DNA of 8,081 nt from Caulobacter sp. (GTDB lineage Bacteria; Pseudomonadota; Alphaproteobacteria; Caulobacterales; Caulobacteraceae), in contig JACMOF010000358.1 in the NCBI GenBank assembly GCA_014378155.1, positions 1 through 8,081 of the forward strand. The letters run 5' to 3'. Of the stretch, positions 5,677 to 8,081 are shown one piece after another. How positions within the stretch are numbered: position 1 is the stretch's first letter; each line of letters starts with the position of its first letter. The notes under the pieces were generated by a model. That model worked only from the letters and a program-made list of their open reading frames with translations, did not search any database and was not told the DNA's origin. The position numbers and the translations under genes were made by a program.

Positions 5677-7224
5677 ATGTATTCGAGTTCCGTGAATCGG
5701 CGCGCGGCGCTCGGCAAGCTTTCGCTATCGGCCGTGCTGGCCCTGGCCCCCCGGCTGGCGATGGCGCGGGCCGGGGAGGAAGCCGAGGTCGAGGACGCCG
5801 CCGAGCCCTTTTCCGTCGGACTGCTGCGCGAACGCGCCCGGCGACTGGCCGTGACTTCCTATATCCAGCCCGCGCGCCAGCCGGCCCTCTCGGGTCTGTC
5901 CTACGACGACTATTTCCGCATCCGCTTCCGGCCCGAGGCGGACCTGTGGAAGGACCGCCGTCCCTCCTTCCGCGCGGAGTTCTTCCCGCCCGCCTATCTC
6001 TATTCCCTCCCGCTGCCGATCCACGAGGTCGCCGCAGGGCTGGCCCGGCCGATCGCCTTCGACCCGGCGATGTTCGACATTCCCGGCGAGCATGCTGATG
6101 TCGCCAAGGCCTGGAACGGCTTTTCGGGCTTCCGCCTGCTCTATCCGCTGAACGACGCCGACAAGCTGGACGAGATCGCGGTGTTCCAGGGCGCCAGCTA
6201 TTTCCGCAGCCTGGGCCGCGGCCAGCGCTACGGCCTCTCGGCGCGCGGCCTCGCGATTGGGGCGGGTGAGCCCAACGAGGAGTTTCCCGACTTCATCGCC
6301 TTCTGGCTCGAGCGGCCCCAAAACACCAGTGAGGCCCACCAAGGCGAGGCAGTGGTCGTCCACGCCCTGATGGACAGTCCCAGCTGCGCCGGCGCCTACA
6401 GCTTCACGATCCGCCCGGGCGAGGACGTGGTGTTTGACGTGACGGCGTCCATCTTCCCGCGCGTGGCCATGGCCAAGGCCGGCGCAGCGGGGATGAGCAG
6501 CATGTTCCTGTTCAACGTGGCCGCCGCCTCGCCGGTCGATGACTTCCGCACCGCCGTGCATGACAGCGACGGCCTGGCGATCTGGACCGGGGCCGACGAG
6601 CATCTGTGGCGGCCACTGCAGAACCCCAAGGCCCACCGGCTCAGCAATTTCCCCGACGAGAACCCCAAGGGCTTTGGCCTAGTGCAGCGAGCCCGCGCCC
6701 TGGAAGACTTCGGTGACTTGCAGGCCCGCTACGACCTGCGGCCCAGCCTGTGGGTCGAGCCCCTGGACCCCTGGGGCAAGGGCGCCGTCCATCTGGCCGA
6801 GCTGGCGACCACCAAGGAGAGCGACGACAACATCGCCATCTTCTGGCGGCCAGAACAGCCGTGGGCGGCGGGCTCGCAGGTCGATCTGCGCTACCGCCTG
6901 CACTGGGGCCAGGAGCGCTTCGCCACCCCCGGCGCGCGGGTGTTCCGCACGCGCACAGGCGCCGACGCCCAGGCGGGCCTGCGGCTGTTCACCGTCGACC
7001 TGCAGGGCGGGGCGCTCGCCGAGGGCTTGGACGGGGTGGCCCTGGAGGTCGAGGCGACGGGCGGCGAGATCGCCTGGCGGGCCCTGTCGCCCTATCCGGA
7101 AGACGCCTCGGCGCGGGCGGCGTTCGGGCTGAAGCCGGCGGCCACGAACGTGGACCTGTCGCTGCGGCTGCTGCGCGGCGGGGCGCCGATTTCGGAGACA
7201 TGGCGCTATCTGTGGAGCGCCTGA
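5677..7224 (+). CDS. opgG: Periplasmic glucan biosynthesis protein, OpgG/OpgD (MdoG) family
   Basis: This 515-residue protein belongs to the MdoG family that shapes osmoregulated periplasmic glucans, with activity on beta-1,2-glucans reported for E. coli members (GH186). An N-terminal NRRAALGK followed by a hydrophobic stretch and an Ala-rich cleavage region (about residue 31) looks like a Tat signal, as in OpgD. Conserved blocks follow in order: LSYDDYFRIRFRP (74-86), GASYFRSLGRGQRYGLSARG (172-191), SMFLFN (275-280), HDSDGL (295-300), ENPKGFGLVQRAR (328-340), YDLRPSLWVEP (352-362) and DDNIAIFW (383-390). Asp384 aligns with the E. coli OpgG residue I recall as catalytic (Asp361). Length matches the family (about 510-550). 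AGAAGG lies five bases before the ATG. No opgH glucosyltransferase is in the window. The G/D distinction is uncertain: the Tat-like signal favours OpgD-type export. Confidence 0.9.
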   Translation: MYSSSVNRRAALGKLSLSAVLALAPRLAMARAGEEAEVEDAAEPFSVGLLRERARRLAVTSYIQPARQPALSGLSYDDYFRIRFRPEADLWKDRRPSFRAEFFPPAYLYSLPLPIHEVAAGLARPIAFDPAMFDIPGEHADVAKAWNGFSGFRLLYPLNDADKLDEIAVFQGASYFRSLGRGQRYGLSARGLAIGAGEPNEEFPDFIAFWLERPQNTSEAHQGEAVVVHALMDSPSCAGAYSFTIRPGEDVVFDVTASIFPRVAMAKAGAAGMSSMFLFNVAAASPVDDFRTAVHDSDGLAIWTGADEHLWRPLQNPKAHRLSNFPDENPKGFGLVQRARALEDFGDLQARYDLRPSLWVEPLDPWGKGAVHLAELATTKESDDNIAIFWRPEQPWAAGSQVDLRYRLHWGQERFATPGARVFRTRTGADAQAGLRLFTVDLQGGALAEGLDGVALEVEATGGEIAWRALSPYPEDASARAAFGLKPAATNVDLSLRLLRGGAPISETWRYLWSA

Positions 7225-7227
7225 ATG

Positions 7228-7244
7228 CCAAGCTTCAATCTTGG
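7228..7244 (+). terminator. Weak hairpin just after opgG
   Basis: CCAAG (7228-7232) and CTTGG (7240-7244) form a five-base stem with a seven-base loop, three bases after the opgG stop and followed by an AT-rich TTAATGAATT. It could weakly attenuate readthrough into the chemoreceptor gene 77 bases downstream. The short stem and the absence of a T-run make this doubtful. Confidence 0.2.
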
Positions 7245-7301
7245 TTAATGAATTCCCGTCACGGCTCTCTGCAACAGATTTCGTGAATCGGAACTCCTCG
7301 C

Positions 7302-8081
7302 ATGAGCGCCAACCCGCAACTCGACCAGCGCATGGCCTTCATGCGTTTCGATCATCGGTCGAGGACGGCTTTGCAGGCGGCCAAGCCGGCCCTCGACGCC
7401 GCGATCCCCTCGGCGTTGGACAGCTTCTACGTCCAGCTGAAAGGCTTCGCCGAGACTAGCGGTCTCTTCCAGGGCGGGCGCGGTGAAAGCGCCCAGGCCC
7501 GCCAGGTGGCGCACTGGAAGCGGATGACCTCGGGCGATCAAGGCGCCGACTACCTGCAGGCGGTCGAGCGCGTCGGCCAGTCCAACGCCCGCGCGGGCCT
7601 TGAGCCGCGTTGGTCGATCGGCGGCTACGCCCTGGTCGTCGAAGGCTTGATCCGCGCCGTGCTGGCCAAGCGCCGCAAGGGCGGGCTGTTCGGCGGCGGC
7701 AAGGCCGACATCGACGGCGCCGATCAGGTGGTGGCCCTGACCAAGGCGGTGTTCCTCGACATCGACCTGTCGGTCTCGGCCTATTTCTCGGTGCTGCTGG
7801 AAGAACGCGATCGGCTGGAGGCCGAGCGCCAGGCCTACGACCGCCAGCGCGCCGCGGCCATCGCCGCCCTGGGCGTGGCCCTGTCGCGCCTGGCGCCCGG
7901 CGACCTGTCGGCGCGGGTTGAGGGCGTGCTGTCAGCCGAGTTCGAGAGCTTGAAGAGCGACTTCGACAACGCCGCCGCAGCGCTCGACAAGACCATGAAC
8001 GCGGTGACCCGCGCCCCCTGGGGCATCCGCGCCGGGGCCGACGACATCGCCCACGCCGCCGACGACCTGGCCCAGCGGACC
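7302..8081 (+). CDS. Soluble globin-coupled methyl-accepting chemotaxis protein, N-terminal part (runs off the right edge)
   Basis: The frame is open from the ATG at 7302 to the window end, 260 codons. Residues about 1-168 form a protoglobin-type sensor domain, recognised by AHWKRMTSGD (70-79) and the F/G-helix block ARAGLEPRWSIGGY (96-109). A Gly-rich loop (KGGLFGGGKAD) sits at 126-136. Residues about 187-235 read as a soluble HAMP-like segment (LSRLAPGDLSARVEGVLSAE, then FDNAAAALDKTM). Residues 240-260 begin the MCP signalling helix (IRAGADDIAHAADDLAQRT); the methylation and CheA-contact regions lie beyond the edge. No membrane segment is seen, so it is a cytoplasmic receptor. The haem-ligating His of the family is replaced by Asn95. 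The Shine-Dalgarno is weak; in-frame ATGs at 7332 and 7341 are alternatives, but 7302 keeps the usual N-terminal helix. A GANTC (CcrM-type) site lies at 7285-7289. Confidence 0.87.
   Translation, partial: MSANPQLDQRMAFMRFDHRSRTALQAAKPALDAAIPSALDSFYVQLKGFAETSGLFQGGRGESAQARQVAHWKRMTSGDQGADYLQAVERVGQSNARAGLEPRWSIGGYALVVEGLIRAVLAKRRKGGLFGGGKADIDGADQVVALTKAVFLDIDLSVSAYFSVLLEERDRLEAERQAYDRQRAAAIAALGVALSRLAPGDLSARVEGVLSAEFESLKSDFDNAAAALDKTMNAVTRAPWGIRAGADDIAHAADDLAQRT

Noticed and set aside
5725..6636. 303-codon minus-strand open frame within opgG
   Set aside because: The plus-strand reading has conserved glucan-family blocks throughout; the minus-strand product shows none.
5691..7291. The ten-base string CGTGAATCGG occurs at both 5691-5700 and 7282-7291
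   Set aside because: One copy is inside the opgG coding start and the other is upstream of the chemoreceptor. Ten-base matches between two places in 8 kb are expected by chance, although each contains a GANTC methylation site.

Overview
The window reads as chromosomal DNA from an alphaproteobacterium of the Caulobacterales, most likely Caulobacter or a close relative. This is inferred from the high-GC coding style, the type of soluble chemoreceptor at the right edge, a GCTA-type promoter element, and an mla operon with an MlaB-like domain fused to MlaE. It carries eight protein genes, two of them cut by the window edges. I see no tRNA, rRNA, CRISPR array, transposase or phage gene, and no gene-free stretch over 300 bases.

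Layout: (1) 836-1, minus strand, is the N-terminal part of a CPA2-type cation:proton antiporter. (2) 837-1043 is a divergent intergenic region whose right part is clearly AT-richer than its surroundings. It holds a cluster of inverted TGTAG half-sites. (3) 1044-1789, plus strand, is a two-gene type II toxin-antitoxin module: a Phd/YefM-like antitoxin and a PIN-domain (VapC-like) toxin, overlapping by one base. (4) 1790-1887 lies between convergent genes and holds a two-tier palindrome. (5) 5439-1888, minus strand, is a tightly overlapping four-gene phospholipid-transport operon: mlaE (with fused STAS domain), mlaF, mlaD and an ABC-type transport auxiliary lipoprotein. (6) 5440-5676 is a divergent promoter region with repeated ATCGGCG elements. 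(7) 5677-7224, plus strand, is a periplasmic glucan biosynthesis protein of the OpgG/OpgD family with a Tat-like signal peptide. (8) 7302 to the window end, plus strand, is the N-terminal part of a soluble globin-coupled methyl-accepting chemotaxis protein.

How the parts work together: the mla genes should form an inner-membrane ABC complex (permease, ATPase, MCE ring anchored in the membrane) plus an outer-membrane lipoprotein, moving lipids between the two membranes. The OpgG-like protein also acts in the periplasm, on glucans, so the central part of the window is an envelope-maintenance neighbourhood. The toxin-antitoxin pair looks like an independent insertion between the antiporter and the mla operon.

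I found no convincing wholly new system. The best lead is the chemoreceptor: its globin domain has Asn where the haem-ligating proximal His is expected, and the nearby conserved Tyr is Ser. This suggests a haem-free sensor, or one with a different ligand. Other leads are the operator-like repeats, the composite palindrome and the non-enterobacterial arrangement of the Mla system.
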